Assembly (NCBI RefSeq): GCF_014297445.1
Contig: NZ_JACORU010000005.1
Span: 124,001-188,000 of the forward strand
Direction: 5' to 3'
From: Ramlibacter albus
Lineage (GTDB): Bacteria; Pseudomonadota; Gammaproteobacteria; Burkholderiales; Burkholderiaceae_C
DNA: 64,000 nucleotides
Of this stretch, positions 26,281-34,905 are shown in pieces. Position 1 is the first letter of the stretch. Each line of letters starts with the position of its first letter. Both the position numbers and the translations under genes were made by a program. The notes under the pieces were generated by a model. It was not told the DNA's origin. It ran no database searches and saw nothing but the letters and a program-made list of their open reading frames with translations.

Positions 26281-27672
26281 ATGCAGCAACCCTGGCGTGA
26301 ATCCGCGCAACGTCTGGCGCGGCTGATCAAGTCTCGCGAGATCAGTTCCGCGGAAGTCGTCGAGGCGCACCTTGCGCGCATCGACGAGGTCAACCCGCGA
26401 CTGAACGCCATCGTGAAAGTGCTCGCCGAGCCCGCGCGCGCCGCCGCGCGTGCCGCCGACGAGGCGGTGGCGCGCGGCGACGCGCTGGGGCCGCTGCACG
26501 GCGTGCCGTTCACCGCCAAGGAAAACGTCGACGTTGCCGGGCTGCCGACCACGTGGGGCGTGAAGGCGCTGGCCCAGGCCGTCGCATCGATGGACGCGCC
26601 CGTGGTCGAGCGCATGAAGAGAGCCGGCGCAGTCCTCATCGGCCGCACCAACCTGCCCGACATGGGCCTGCGCCTGTTCACCGAGAGTTCGCTGTACGGC
26701 GTCACGCGCAACCCGTGGTCGCCCGAGAGGACCGCCGGCGGCTCCAGCGGTGGCGAGGCTGCTTCGATCGCGACGGGCATGTCGCCGCTGGGTCTGGGCA
26801 ACGACCTGGGCGGCTCGCTGCGCAACCCGGCCAACTGCTGCGGCATCGCGTCGATCAAGCCCAGCGCGGGGCGCGTGCCGCATGCCGCGTTGATCCCCGC
26901 GCCGGACCGCCTGATGTTCGTGCAGATGATGGCCGTGGAAGGGCCGATGGCGCGAACCGTGGGCGATGTGCGCATCGCGCTGCAGGCGCTCATGGGCGCG
27001 CACCCGCGCGACCCGCTGTCGGTGTCCGTACCCTTCGAGGGCGAGCCCGTTGCGAAGCCGCTGCGGGTCGCCTTCATGCCGCGGCCGCCGGGAGCGCCTT
27101 GCGACGATGCGGTGGTGAATGCGGCGCGCCGCGCGGCCGATGCCTTGTCGAACGCCGGCTACGAAGTCGTCGAGGTGGCGCCGCCGTGCTTCGAGGAGAC
27201 GTTGCAGTTGTGGGCTGCGGTGCTGGGGCCCGACCTCGGTGTGTTGTGGCCGAAGATGTCGCAGCTGGTCGGCCCGGTGGTCAAGTCGATGATGCAGGCG
27301 TTCGTCGAGCACGCCGGCGGCCCCGATGCGATTGCGCGCCTGCCGATGGTGTTCGCGCGGCGCGATGCCGTCGCGCGCGAGTGGTCGCAGTTCATGGCGA
27401 CGCATCCGCTACTGCTGACGCCCACGTGGAACCTGCTGCCGCCGAAGCACGGCGGCGACCTGCCGCCTGCGCAGCTCGCACCATCGGTCCTCCCCGCGAA
27501 CCTTCTCGGCCTGCCCTCCGCTTGCGTCCCTGCATCGCGCGACGACGCGACCGGGCTGCCTGTCGGTGTGCTGCTCACCGGCGCGCGTTTCCGGGAAGAC
27601 TTGTGCCTTGCTGCCGCGGAAGTGGTGGAGGCAAGCGCCGGCGTCGTCACGCCCACCGACCCGCACAATTGA
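26281..27672 (+). CDS. Amidase signature family enzyme
   Basis: A 463-residue hydrolase of the amidase signature family. The catalytic triad Lys-cisSer-Ser is K80 (in FTAKENVDV), S155 (AGGSSGGEAA) and S179 (NDLGGSLRNPA); the 24-residue spacing between the serines is canonical. It should cleave a small amide or ester in the cytoplasm; no GatB/GatC lies nearby. AGGAGG before the ATG supports the start. A 19-bp repeat begins 3 bp after its stop. Confidence 0.9.
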   Translation: MQQPWRESAQRLARLIKSREISSAEVVEAHLARIDEVNPRLNAIVKVLAEPARAAARAADEAVARGDALGPLHGVPFTAKENVDVAGLPTTWGVKALAQAVASMDAPVVERMKRAGAVLIGRTNLPDMGLRLFTESSLYGVTRNPWSPERTAGGSSGGEAASIATGMSPLGLGNDLGGSLRNPANCCGIASIKPSAGRVPHAALIPAPDRLMFVQMMAVEGPMARTVGDVRIALQALMGAHPRDPLSVSVPFEGEPVAKPLRVAFMPRPPGAPCDDAVVNAARRAADALSNAGYEVVEVAPPCFEETLQLWAAVLGPDLGVLWPKMSQLVGPVVKSMMQAFVEHAGGPDAIARLPMVFARRDAVAREWSQFMATHPLLLTPTWNLLPPKHGGDLPPAQLAPSVLPANLLGLPSACVPASRDDATGLPVGVLLTGARFREDLCLAAAEVVEASAGVVTPTDPHN

Positions 27673-27674
27673 TT

Positions 27675-27693
27675 GGGGTCAGATTCCAATTTC
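27675..27693 (+). repeat. 19-bp repeat GGGGTCAGATTCCAATTTC, copy 1
   Basis: The same 19 bases occur three times in the window, always as this sequence on the plus strand. This copy starts 3 bp after the amidase stop and marks the left side of the MazEF cassette. Confidence 0.9.
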
Positions 27694-27734
27694 TTGTCTC
27701 GCACGAGCAGTGCCTGATTGCGCGATATCAGCGA

Positions 27735-27754
27735 TGTTGATACACTGTTGATAC
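27735..27754. promoter_or_regulatory. Tandem TGTTGATAC repeats upstream of mazE
   Basis: TGTTGATAC occurs at 27735-27743 and 27746-27754, 11 bp apart, within 40 bp of the antitoxin start. The spacing of one helical turn suits side-by-side binding of a MazE-type antitoxin. A -10-like TGATAC also falls here. Confidence 0.45.
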
Positions 27755-27770
27755 GCGCAGAGGTATGGCG

Positions 27771-28022
27771 ATGGCAGAAGTGTTCGAAGGCACGGTGCAG
27801 AAGTGGGGCAATGGCCTTGCCATCCGCCTCACGCGGCGCGTGGCCCGAGCAAGCGGGATCGAGGAGGGAACCAACGTGGTGATCAAGGCGGATATGGGTG
27901 TGTTGGTTGTGGAAACGAAACGGCGTCCAATGACGCTCGAGGAGCGCCTTGCGCACTTCGACCCCAAGCGTCACGGCGGGGAAGCCATGGCGCTGCGGCC
28001 CGTCGGCAAGGAAGTGCTTTAG
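27771..28022 (+). CDS. mazE: MazE-type antitoxin (AbrB/SpoVT fold)
   Basis: An 83-residue swapped-hairpin DNA-binding antitoxin. The fold signature is TVQKWGNGLAIRLTRRVARA, then a VVIKADMGVLVVE strand. The C-terminal tail (LEERLAHFDPKRHGGE) is the usual toxin-binding helix. GAGG seven bases before this ATG favours it over ATG 27765. It lies between two sets of the 19-bp repeat. Confidence 0.85.
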   Translation: MAEVFEGTVQKWGNGLAIRLTRRVARASGIEEGTNVVIKADMGVLVVETKRRPMTLEERLAHFDPKRHGGEAMALRPVGKEVL

Positions 28023-28028
28023 GAGCCG

Positions 28029-28403
28029 GTGTTGGCGAGGGCTACGTCCGCATGGGCGCCTGAGCGCGCTGACGTTATCTGGATCCAGCACACGCCTGCG
28101 GCGGGGCGTGAAATCCCGGAGCTGCACCCAATGCTCGTTGCGTCCACGCGCGCGTTCAACGAGCGCACTGGAATCCTCATCGGCTTTCCCATGACGCACG
28201 CAGAGTTCCACGCGGACAACCCGTTCGCAATCGAGATCCAGGGGCCGAAAGGCAAGGCCTTCGTGCTTGCACACCAGCCGAAGTCGTTCGACTGGCGTGC
28301 GCGCGGTGCAAAAAAACATCCGTGGGGCGGTGGGCACCAGCAGCAGCTGGAGGAATCGCTGGAAGTCCTCGCGCAGATTTGCGGGCTGCCTATTCCGGGG
28401 TGA
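28029..28403 (+). CDS. mazF: MazF/PemK-type toxin
   Basis: A 124-residue endoribonuclease toxin. MazF features are RADVIWIQHTPAAGREIPELHPMLV at the start, GILIGFPMT in the middle and VLAHQPKSFDWRARGAKK near the end. The GTG start is 3 bases after AGGAG; TTG at 28032 has better spacing. It follows mazE by 6 bp. The coding region appears intact, so the pair may be functional. Confidence 0.82.
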   Translation: MLARATSAWAPERADVIWIQHTPAAGREIPELHPMLVASTRAFNERTGILIGFPMTHAEFHADNPFAIEIQGPKGKAFVLAHQPKSFDWRARGAKKHPWGGGHQQQLEESLEVLAQICGLPIPG

Positions 28404-28419
28404 TCCCGGAGCACGAGTC

Positions 28420-28438
28420 GGGGTCAGATTCCAATTTC
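28420..28438 (+). repeat. 19-bp repeat GGGGTCAGATTCCAATTTC, copy 2
   Basis: Lies 16 bp after the mazF stop. Together with copy 3 it forms a tandem with a 33-bp period that also shares TC before and CTCGG after the 19-mer. Confidence 0.9.
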
Positions 28439-28443
28439 CTCGG

Positions 28444-29670
28444 TCACGAATCGGGGTCAGATTCCAATTTCCTCGGCCCCGGCAGCACTTTGAATGCGAC
28501 GGTGCCGGCCACCAGCGACATCGCGATCGCGCCGAGCACCGCGGCATACGTCTCGACACCCATCCCCTTCGCAACACTCGCCACACCGCCGGTGAACCAC
28601 TGCATCACGGCCACGCCAAGGAACATCGCCATCGTGAAGACGGCCATGGCGCGCCCCGTCAAGTGCGGCGGGTACGCAGACCGCACGTCCGCGTACTGCA
28701 AAGTGCCGAACCCCGAGACCATCGCGATGACGAGCGCGAGCACCACGTCGAGCGCGGCGCCCGGGTTGAACGCCATCACCGTGAAGCAAGCCGCACTGCC
28801 CAGCGCGCAAGCCATGATCCAGCGCCTGCGACGCGCATCGCCGGGGTCGAACCGGCCGAACATCGGCGGGCCGATCATGCCGACGACGGAAATCCCGATC
28901 GCCACGTTGCCGGCCGCAACGAGGCTGAAGCCATGCCGCTCGATCAGCATCGGCCCCAGCCATAACCCGCGCAGCGCCATGAACGACGAGTAGGTGGTGA
29001 ACGCCAGCGCGAAGATGCCCAGCGTGTGCCGCAGCGTGAAGATCTCGCCATAGCCACGCAGCGCACCCATGACGTCGAGGTCGTGATGGCTCTCGGGTGG
29101 CGCCTGCTCGCGTACGAAAAAGAAGATCGCGAGCCACGCGGCGACCGCGATCACGGCGAGCGCGACGTAACCCGCACGCCACGACAGGTTCTCGACCATC
29201 CACGCGAGCGGCGTGCCGGTGAGGAGCAAGCCGACGGACCCGATGCCCAACGCCGCACCGTTCACGGCGGCAAACCGCTCCGCGCCGAAGCTGCGGGCAA
29301 CGAACACCGTGCACACGAGAAACGCCGGCGCACAGCCGATGCCCGTGAGCACCTGCCCAGCGATCAGCATCCAGTAGCCCTGCGCCGACGCCGTCACCAG
29401 CGCGCCCAGGATCGCGAACGGGAAAGCCACGACGATGGTGCGCCGCGGCCCGTACACGTCGATGCCCATGCCCATGAAGAGCTGCAGCCCCGCGAAGGAG
29501 AAGTGGAACGCCGCCGCGAACAGCCCCAGCTGCTGCGGCGTGAGCGCGAAGGCCTGCGAGAGCGCCGGGCCCACGATGGCCGCGGCCGTGCGGAACGCCT
29601 GGCTGAGCGCGAAGCCGCTGACCAGCACCAGCAGCATGGTCCAAACGGTGCGGGGGTTGGGTCCTGTCAT
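28444..29670 (-). CDS. MFS transporter with a repeat-derived C-terminus
   Basis: A 408-residue major facilitator protein with about 12 helices. Typical loops include [11 protein letters not shown] between helices 2 and 3. The last residues, KLESDPDS, are encoded by copy 3 of the 19-bp repeat read backwards, and the stop lies between copies 2 and 3, so the original C-terminus was probably replaced or extended. The ATG chosen, opposite the VOC gene, avoids a long antisense extension. The substrate is not evident; the sugar-phosphate and cyanate-type MFS groups are possibilities. Confidence 0.85.
   Translation of the reverse strand: MTGPNPRTVWTMLLVLVSGFALSQAFRTAAAIVGPALSQAFALTPQQLGLFAAAFHFSFAGLQLFMGMGIDVYGPRRTIVVAFPFAILGALVTASAQGYWMLIAGQVLTGIGCAPAFLVCTVFVARSFGAERFAAVNGAALGIGSVGLLLTGTPLAWMVENLSWRAGYVALAVIAVAAWLAIFFFVREQAPPESHHDLDVMGALRGYGEIFTLRHTLGIFALAFTTYSSFMALRGLWLGPMLIERHGFSLVAAGNVAIGISVVGMIGPPMFGRFDPGDARRRRWIMACALGSAACFTVMAFNPGAALDVVLALVIAMVSGFGTLQYADVRSAYPPHLTGRAMAVFTMAMFLGVAVMQWFTGGVASVAKGMGVETYAAVLGAIAMSLVAGTVAFKVLPGPRKLESDPDS
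28453..28471 (+). repeat. 19-bp repeat GGGGTCAGATTCCAATTTC, copy 3
   Basis: Identical to copies 1 and 2. It lies wholly inside the MFS reading frame, where the reverse strand reads Lys-Leu-Glu-Ser-Asp-Pro. Confidence 0.9.
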
Positions 29671-29721
29671 CCGGCCTGCACTTTGCCACACACGCTGCTC
29701 TGGCATTGCCCCCGAGGTAGC

Positions 29722-30174
29722 ATGCCAACCATGCAAGCCCCCGCCACCAACCCGGCGCCCCTGTCGCCCTTCCACCTCGCCTTCCCCGTCCACGACCTCG
29801 CGGAAGCCCGCAACTTCTACGGTGGCAAGCTCGGCTGCCCCGAAGGCCGCAGCTCGGACGAGTGGATCGACTTCAATTTCTACGGCCACCAGATCGTGGC
29901 GCACCTCGCCCCCGAGGAATGCCGCGCGGTCGGCCGCAGCGCCGTGGACGGCCACGGCGTGCCCGTGCGCCACTTCGGCATCGTGCTGCCCATGGCGGAC
30001 TGGGAAGCGCTCGCCAAGCGCCTGCAGTCGCTGGGCACGAAGTTCGTGATCGAGCCCTACATCCGCTTCAAGGGCGAGCCCGGCGAGCAGGCCACGATGT
30101 TCTTCCTGGACCCGTCCGGCAACGCCCTCGAGGTGAAGGCGTTCCACGACATCACGAAGCTCTTCGCCAAATAA
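29722..30174 (+). CDS. VOC family (glyoxalase-like) protein
   Basis: A 150-residue vicinal-oxygen-chelate protein. The first repeat has [23 protein letters not shown] with a metal-ligand histidine, and the second has [19 protein letters not shown] followed by [17 protein letters not shown] with the terminal ligand glutamate. The pair suggests a metal-dependent dioxygenase, lyase or resistance function. The ATG three codons later is possible. It converges with the M23 peptidase, 6 bp away. Confidence 0.85.
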   Translation: MPTMQAPATNPAPLSPFHLAFPVHDLAEARNFYGGKLGCPEGRSSDEWIDFNFYGHQIVAHLAPEECRAVGRSAVDGHGVPVRHFGIVLPMADWEALAKRLQSLGTKFVIEPYIRFKGEPGEQATMFFLDPSGNALEVKAFHDITKLFAK

Positions 30175-30180
30175 GCCGCG

Positions 30181-30993
30181 TCACGCAAGGAAGAGCGCCG
30201 GGTCGACCATCGTCCGGTTGAGCATCACGCCCCAGTGCAGGTGCGGGCCCGTCACGCGGCCCGTTGCACCGACCTTGCCGAGCACGTCGCCGCGCGCGAG
30301 TGCATCGCCCGGTTTGCAATCGATGGCGCTCAAGTGCGCGTAGAGCGTGAGCAGGCCGCCGCCATGGTCCACCCAGACGGCGTTGCCGCTGAAGAAGTAG
30401 TCGCCGGTGTCGATCACGCGGCCGGCGAGGGGTGCCTTGATCGGCGTGCCCTTGGGGGCCGCGATGTCCATGCCCGAATGCGGATTGCGTGACTGGCCGT
30501 TGAAGACGCGGCGCAGGCCGAAGGAGCTGGAGCGTGGGCCGGGCACAGGCGGCACCATGCCCATGTCCTCGCTGGTTCGCGGCGAGAACGTCGCGATCAC
30601 TTCCTGCTGGTGCGCACGCTCGCGCTGGTAGCGCGCTTCGTCCTCGGGGGAGAGGTCGACCTGGCCGGGGGCGACGCGCAGCTTCTGCACGAGGTATTGC
30701 TTGCGCTTGACGACGTACTCGACGGTGCGTGTGCCGACGGTGATCTCCGCCCGGCCGGGCTTGGCGGAGAGCGGGATTCCGGCGAGGGCGGTCCATGCGG
30801 CGGGGGTGCCGGTGACGAGGAGCGGGATGTCTTCGCGCCTGGCAATAGGCCTTTCAGGTGCAGGGCCGAGCGCAATGCGGGCGATGCCGCCGGGGACGTT
30901 CGAGGCGAGCGGGCGAGGGGCGGACGGCTTGGCGAATGCAGAGCTGCACGATGCGGCAGCCACTGCATGAAGGATCTGGCGGCGCGAGAACAT
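30181..30993 (-). CDS. M23 family peptidase, secreted
   Basis: A 270-residue LytM-type metallopeptidase acting on murein cross-links in the periplasm. A signal sequence (MFSRRQILHAVAAASCSSAFA) is followed by a beta-rich N-domain and a C-terminal catalytic domain with the zinc motif NPHSGMDI (H-x3-D) and TGPHLHWGV (H-x-H). The full set of ligands implies an active enzyme. Cysteine 16 in the signal region does not fit a lipobox well. Confidence 0.9.
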   Translation of the reverse strand: MFSRRQILHAVAAASCSSAFAKPSAPRPLASNVPGGIARIALGPAPERPIARREDIPLLVTGTPAAWTALAGIPLSAKPGRAEITVGTRTVEYVVKRKQYLVQKLRVAPGQVDLSPEDEARYQRERAHQQEVIATFSPRTSEDMGMVPPVPGPRSSSFGLRRVFNGQSRNPHSGMDIAAPKGTPIKAPLAGRVIDTGDYFFSGNAVWVDHGGGLLTLYAHLSAIDCKPGDALARGDVLGKVGATGRVTGPHLHWGVMLNRTMVDPALFLA

Positions 30994-31010
30994 CGCGCGA
31001 TGTTAAGGCG

Positions 31011-32504
31011 TCAGCGCAACTCCAGCAGCTTGCGCTTCAGGATCTTCCCGCTGTTCGTCATCGGAAACTCGCGCACCAGCATCACCTCCGACGGCTGCTT
31101 GTAGGGCGCGAGGTGCTCGCGCAGGTGCGCGCGCAGCAGGTCGTTGTCGAGCGTCGCGCCATGCCGCAGCTCCACGAACGCGATGACCTGCTCGTTGCCT
31201 TCGCCCTCCGGCTTGCCGACCACGGCGGAGCGCTGGATGGCGGGGAACGCATTGAGCACGGCCTCGACTTCCGCAGGGTACACGTTGAAGCCCGAACGGA
31301 TGATCATCTCCTTCAGGCGCCCCACCACCGACAGCGCACCATCGGCCGCGAACTCGCCGAGGTCGCCGCTTGCATACCAGCCGCCTTCGCGCATCACCGC
31401 AGCCGTGGCCTCCGGGTCGCGGAAGTAGCCCGGCATCAGGCCCACGCCGCGCATCCAGATCTCGCCGCGCTGGCCTGCAGGCAGTTCGCGGCCGGTCGCG
31501 GGATCGACCACCTTCGTCTCCGCGCCTTCGACGAGGTAACCCGTGGACGTGTCGTGGCGCCACTCGTTCAACCGTGTCAGGTGCACGGAGCCGGCGTATT
31601 CCGAAAGGCCGTAGCCATGGTGCAGCGGCTTGCCGAACGCCGCCTCCACGCGCTTCTTGAGCGCCATGTCGAGCGGCCCCGCGCCCGTGTACACATAGCG
31701 CAGCTTCGGCGCCGGCGGATGCTGCACGCCGATCTGCTCCATGTGCGCGAGCAGCCGCGAGAACAGCGTCGGCGGCCCCTGGAACTGCGTCACGCCCTGG
31801 TTCGCCAGGTCGTCGAGCGCATCCGCGGGATCGAAGCTCGGCCTCATCAGCAGCGTGCCGCCTGCGTACAGCGACGCAACCAGCACCGTCCCCAGCCCGA
31901 AGATGTGCGTCATCGGCAGGTAGGCGTAGGAACGGTCGTCCTCGCCGAGGTTGCGCGAAGCCGCCGAGATGCGCCCGAAGTGCGTCACGCCTTCGTGCGT
32001 CATCAACACGCCCTTCGGGGTGCCGCTGGTTCCGGACGTGAAGATGATCGCGGCGACGCGCTCGCCGAGCTCGCCCGTTTCCGCGATTGCATCCTCGCGC
32101 ACAGGGCTGCGCTGCAGGCCCGGCAGCGCGGAATCGCGTGCCTCGAAGCGATGCGCATGCGCGGCGGCCGCCTTCGAGACGGCCGTGGTGAAGTAGTGCA
32201 CCCGCGCATCCGCCTTGTGCGCGAACTGCGCCACCTCGCCCGGCGACATGCGCGCGTTCACGCCGCACGACCATGCGCCGACGCGGCTGCAGGCGAGGAT
32301 GAGCGCCAGGTGCTCAGGGCAGTTCTCCGCGATCACAATCACGCGGTCGCCGGGGCACACGCCGTCGGCCCGCAGTTCGGCTTCGAGCGCGTCGACGAAC
32401 CGGCCGACGTCGCGATACGTCATCGTGCCTTCCCGCAGGTGCAGGAAGACGCGGTCGGGGCTGCGTTGCAGCCAGCCGTCGAAGAGTTGGTGGATGCGTG
32501 TCAC
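31011..32504 (-). CDS. AMP-dependent acyl-CoA ligase
   Basis: A 497-residue adenylate-forming enzyme that should activate a carboxylic acid as its CoA thioester. Motifs are FTSGTSGTPKGVLMTH (phosphate-binding loop), HGYGLSEYAGS, YASGDLGEF and the catalytic lysine in NSGKILKRKL. The GTG start overlaps the upstream Bug stop as GTGA. It is the last gene of the operon that begins with the hydratase at 38055, and probably activates the acid delivered by the Bug receptor. Confidence 0.92.
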   Translation of the reverse strand: MTRIHQLFDGWLQRSPDRVFLHLREGTMTYRDVGRFVDALEAELRADGVCPGDRVIVIAENCPEHLALILACSRVGAWSCGVNARMSPGEVAQFAHKADARVHYFTTAVSKAAAAHAHRFEARDSALPGLQRSPVREDAIAETGELGERVAAIIFTSGTSGTPKGVLMTHEGVTHFGRISAASRNLGEDDRSYAYLPMTHIFGLGTVLVASLYAGGTLLMRPSFDPADALDDLANQGVTQFQGPPTLFSRLLAHMEQIGVQHPPAPKLRYVYTGAGPLDMALKKRVEAAFGKPLHHGYGLSEYAGSVHLTRLNEWRHDTSTGYLVEGAETKVVDPATGRELPAGQRGEIWMRGVGLMPGYFRDPEATAAVMREGGWYASGDLGEFAADGALSVVGRLKEMIIRSGFNVYPAEVEAVLNAFPAIQRSAVVGKPEGEGNEQVIAFVELRHGATLDNDLLRAHLREHLAPYKQPSEVMLVREFPMTNSGKILKRKLLELR

Positions 32505-33451
32505 TCGACCTTGATGTCCTTGGTGACGGTGCTCCACATCGCGCGCTCTTTCGTCGCGCGTGCGGCCACGGCGTCGGGCGTTCCTTGCCACACCTCGAAG
32601 CCCGCGGCTTCCAGCTTGGCCTTGAGCTCCGGGTCCTTCAGCGCATTGGCCGTGGCCTGCGACAGGCGCGAGACAAGTGCAGGCGGCGTCTTCGACGACG
32701 CGAACAGCGCGAACCACCCGCCGACTTCATAGTCGGGGATGCCGGACTCCGTCATCGTCGGCACGTTCGGCAGCGACGAATTGCGCGTGGGCGAAGTCAC
32801 CGCGATGGCGCGCACCTTGTCGCCGGCGATGTAGCTGCGCGCCGTGCTGATGATGTCGAACATCATCGTGAGCTGGCCGCCGATCACGTCCGTCATCGCA
32901 GGCGCGTTGCCCTTGTACGGCACGTGCAGCATCTTCGTGCCGGTGCGCGCGGCGAGCAGCTCGCCGCTGAGGTGGTTGGATCCGCCGACGCCGGCCGAGC
33001 CGTACGACACCTTGCCCGGGTTGGCCTTGGCGTAGTCGATGAGGTCCTTGAGCGACTTGAAGGGCAGGTCCTTGTTGATGACCAGCACGTTGTAGTAGCT
33101 CACCAGCGGCGCGACGGGCACGATGTCCTTCGCGACGTCGAAGGGCAGCTTCTGCAGGTTGGGGCTGATCGTCACTGGCGGGCTGGCGGCGAACCACAGC
33201 GTCGCGCCGTCGGGCGTGGACTTCGCGACCAGGTCGCCGGCCGTGGTGCCGTTGGCGCCGGGCTTGTTCTCCACGATCACGTTCGTGCCGAGTTCCTTCG
33301 CGAGGAAGGGTGCGACCATGCGCGCGCCCTGGTCCACCGGGCCGCCTGCGGCGTAGCCGACGATGAGGCGTACGGTGGGTGGTACCTGGGCGTGTGCTGC
33401 TGCTGCCGCGACGAGGGCCGCGGCGGCGAGAACTTTCCTGGCGATGCTCAT
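32501..33451 (-). CDS. Bug-family periplasmic solute receptor (third of five)
   Basis: A 316-residue receptor. A clean signal peptide (through AAAHAQ) precedes PPTVRLIVGYAAGGPVDQGARM. The glycine loop reads YAAGGPVDQ instead of the PPGGTTD found in two of its paralogues, which may change ligand preference. It is embedded between PrpD and ligase genes and coupled to the latter, so its ligand is presumably the ligase substrate. Confidence 0.92.
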   Translation of the reverse strand: MSIARKVLAAAALVAAAAAHAQVPPTVRLIVGYAAGGPVDQGARMVAPFLAKELGTNVIVENKPGANGTTAGDLVAKSTPDGATLWFAASPPVTISPNLQKLPFDVAKDIVPVAPLVSYYNVLVINKDLPFKSLKDLIDYAKANPGKVSYGSAGVGGSNHLSGELLAARTGTKMLHVPYKGNAPAMTDVIGGQLTMMFDIISTARSYIAGDKVRAIAVTSPTRNSSLPNVPTMTESGIPDYEVGGWFALFASSKTPPALVSRLSQATANALKDPELKAKLEAAGFEVWQGTPDAVAARATKERAMWSTVTKDIKVE

Positions 33452-33473
33452 GAGCTGTCTCCTGCTGCTTGTT

Positions 33474-33543
33474 GTCGTCCCCGCGGAGGCGGGGACCCAA
33501 GGCTTTCCTCAACGCTTTGGATTCCCGCCTCCGCGGGAATGAC
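33474..33543. repeat. REP-like imperfect inverted repeat
   Basis: Two arms (GTCGTCCCCGCGGAGGCGGG at left, CCCGCCTCCGCGGGAATGAC at right) can form a long hairpin, and each arm is itself palindromic around CCGCGGAGGCGGG or CCGCCTCCGCGG. It fills the only gap in the operon, between the Bug receptor and PrpD genes. Such elements often stabilise or attenuate mRNA. Confidence 0.7.
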
Positions 33544-33549
33544 GGCGCG

Positions 33550-34905
33550 CTAGAGCAGCGCGGCCACCTTCGGCCATTGTGCGACGTTCCACAGCCGGTC
33601 CACCGCCGCGCGCATGCGCGCTTCGTCCGCGCCCTTGCTGAACGCCGCCAGCTGCAGTGCCTTCGCGGTGATCTCGTCGCGCGAGAGCGTGTTGCCGGGG
33701 TCGCCCTTGGGCTCGTCCACGCGGCCGTGCAGCGTGCGGCCGTCGGTGGTGGTGACGGTGACCTTGCCGATCCAGCGGCGCGGGTAGGCGCCGTCGACCT
33801 CGGGGTCCAGCACCATTTCCACCTTGTCGCGCAGCGCCATCACGTCGGCATCGCGGAAGTGGTCGTCGAACTCGGGCAGGCCCGCATGCGCGTACTTGGC
33901 CACGAGCGCGAGCACGGTGCCCATGTTGAACTTGCTCTGGTGCACGGTCTTCGGGTCCACCACGGGGCCGAGCACGTCGATGGCGCCCTGGTGCACATGC
34001 GTGACCACCCTGGCGATGTCGGCCGGCTTGAGCTTGCACTCGCGCATCACCTGCGCCAGCGCGTCGGCGGCCGGGTGCGTGTGACGGCAGGAGGCGTGGT
34101 ACTTGAACGAGGTCTCGGCCGTCGCCCAGCGCGTGCCGAGGCCGTCGACCAGCTTCGCCGGGTCGGAGTCGCTCGACATGCCGGCGGCCAGGCCCTGCGG
34201 GCCGTCGAAGATGCGGTCGGCGCCGGTGAAGCCGTCCTTCGCGAGGTACGCCGAGGCCAAGCCAGCGGCCGCCGCATGTGCCGTGTGAAGCTGCTTCGAG
34301 TCCGCGGCCGTGCGCAGGAACTCCCACAGCCCCGCCGACTGCGTGCCGGCCGAGCCGAACGCGTGGCGCATCTGCTGCGCGTCGAGCCCGAGCAAATTGC
34401 CGACGGCCGCCGCGGCAGCCAGCGTGCCGGCCGTGCCCGTGGTGTGGAACACCTTGTAGTGCGAGCGGCCGAGGAACTCGCCGACGCGGATGCCGACTTC
34501 GTAGCCGGCCACGCTCGCCGCTATCAGCTGCTTGCCGCTCGCGCCGAGGGCCTGCGCCACCGCGACGGCGGGCGAGAACACCACCGTGGCCGGGTGGAAC
34601 ACCGAGCCGTTGTGCACGTCGTCCTGCTCGGCCACGTGCGAAGCGGCGGCGTTCGCGAGCGCGGCGAAGTAGGGGGTGGTGCGCCTGCCGTTGATGATCA
34701 CTTCGCTGGGGCCTTCGGCAGGCCCCATCGTTTGCGCGAACTTCGCGATCGTCTCGACAGGCCGCGAGCCGTGGCCCGCGACCGCGGAGCCGAACCAGTC
34801 GACCAGCAGGTCCTCGGTCTTGCGAACGACGTCGGTGGGGATGTCTTCGAACTTGAGCCCCGCCGCGAATGCAGCGAGGTCGGCACCAGGGTTCTTCGTT
34901 GTCAT
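33550..34905 (-). CDS. MmgE/PrpD family protein
   Basis: A 451-residue paralogue of the protein at 2908-4278, with the same family blocks: LVDWFGSAVAGHGSRPVE at the start, the central FHTTGTAGTLAAAAAVGNLL, and KYHASCRHTHPAADAL. A dehydratase or decarboxylase of a polycarboxylic acid is likely. Its ATG overlaps the CoA-transferase stop. Its companions differ from the first copy's (CaiB, acyl-CoA dehydrogenase and hydratase), so the pathways differ. Confidence 0.88.
   Translation of the reverse strand: MTTKNPGADLAAFAAGLKFEDIPTDVVRKTEDLLVDWFGSAVAGHGSRPVETIAKFAQTMGPAEGPSEVIINGRRTTPYFAALANAAASHVAEQDDVHNGSVFHPATVVFSPAVAVAQALGASGKQLIAASVAGYEVGIRVGEFLGRSHYKVFHTTGTAGTLAAAAAVGNLLGLDAQQMRHAFGSAGTQSAGLWEFLRTAADSKQLHTAHAAAAGLASAYLAKDGFTGADRIFDGPQGLAAGMSSDSDPAKLVDGLGTRWATAETSFKYHASCRHTHPAADALAQVMRECKLKPADIARVVTHVHQGAIDVLGPVVDPKTVHQSKFNMGTVLALVAKYAHAGLPEFDDHFRDADVMALRDKVEMVLDPEVDGAYPRRWIGKVTVTTTDGRTLHGRVDEPKGDPGNTLSRDEITAKALQLAAFSKGADEARMRAAVDRLWNVAQWPKVAALL

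Noticed and set aside
29671..30147. An N-terminal extension of the MFS protein of about 160 residues
   Set aside because: It is antisense to the VOC gene and has no transporter-like sequence; the internal ATG gives a normal MFS start.
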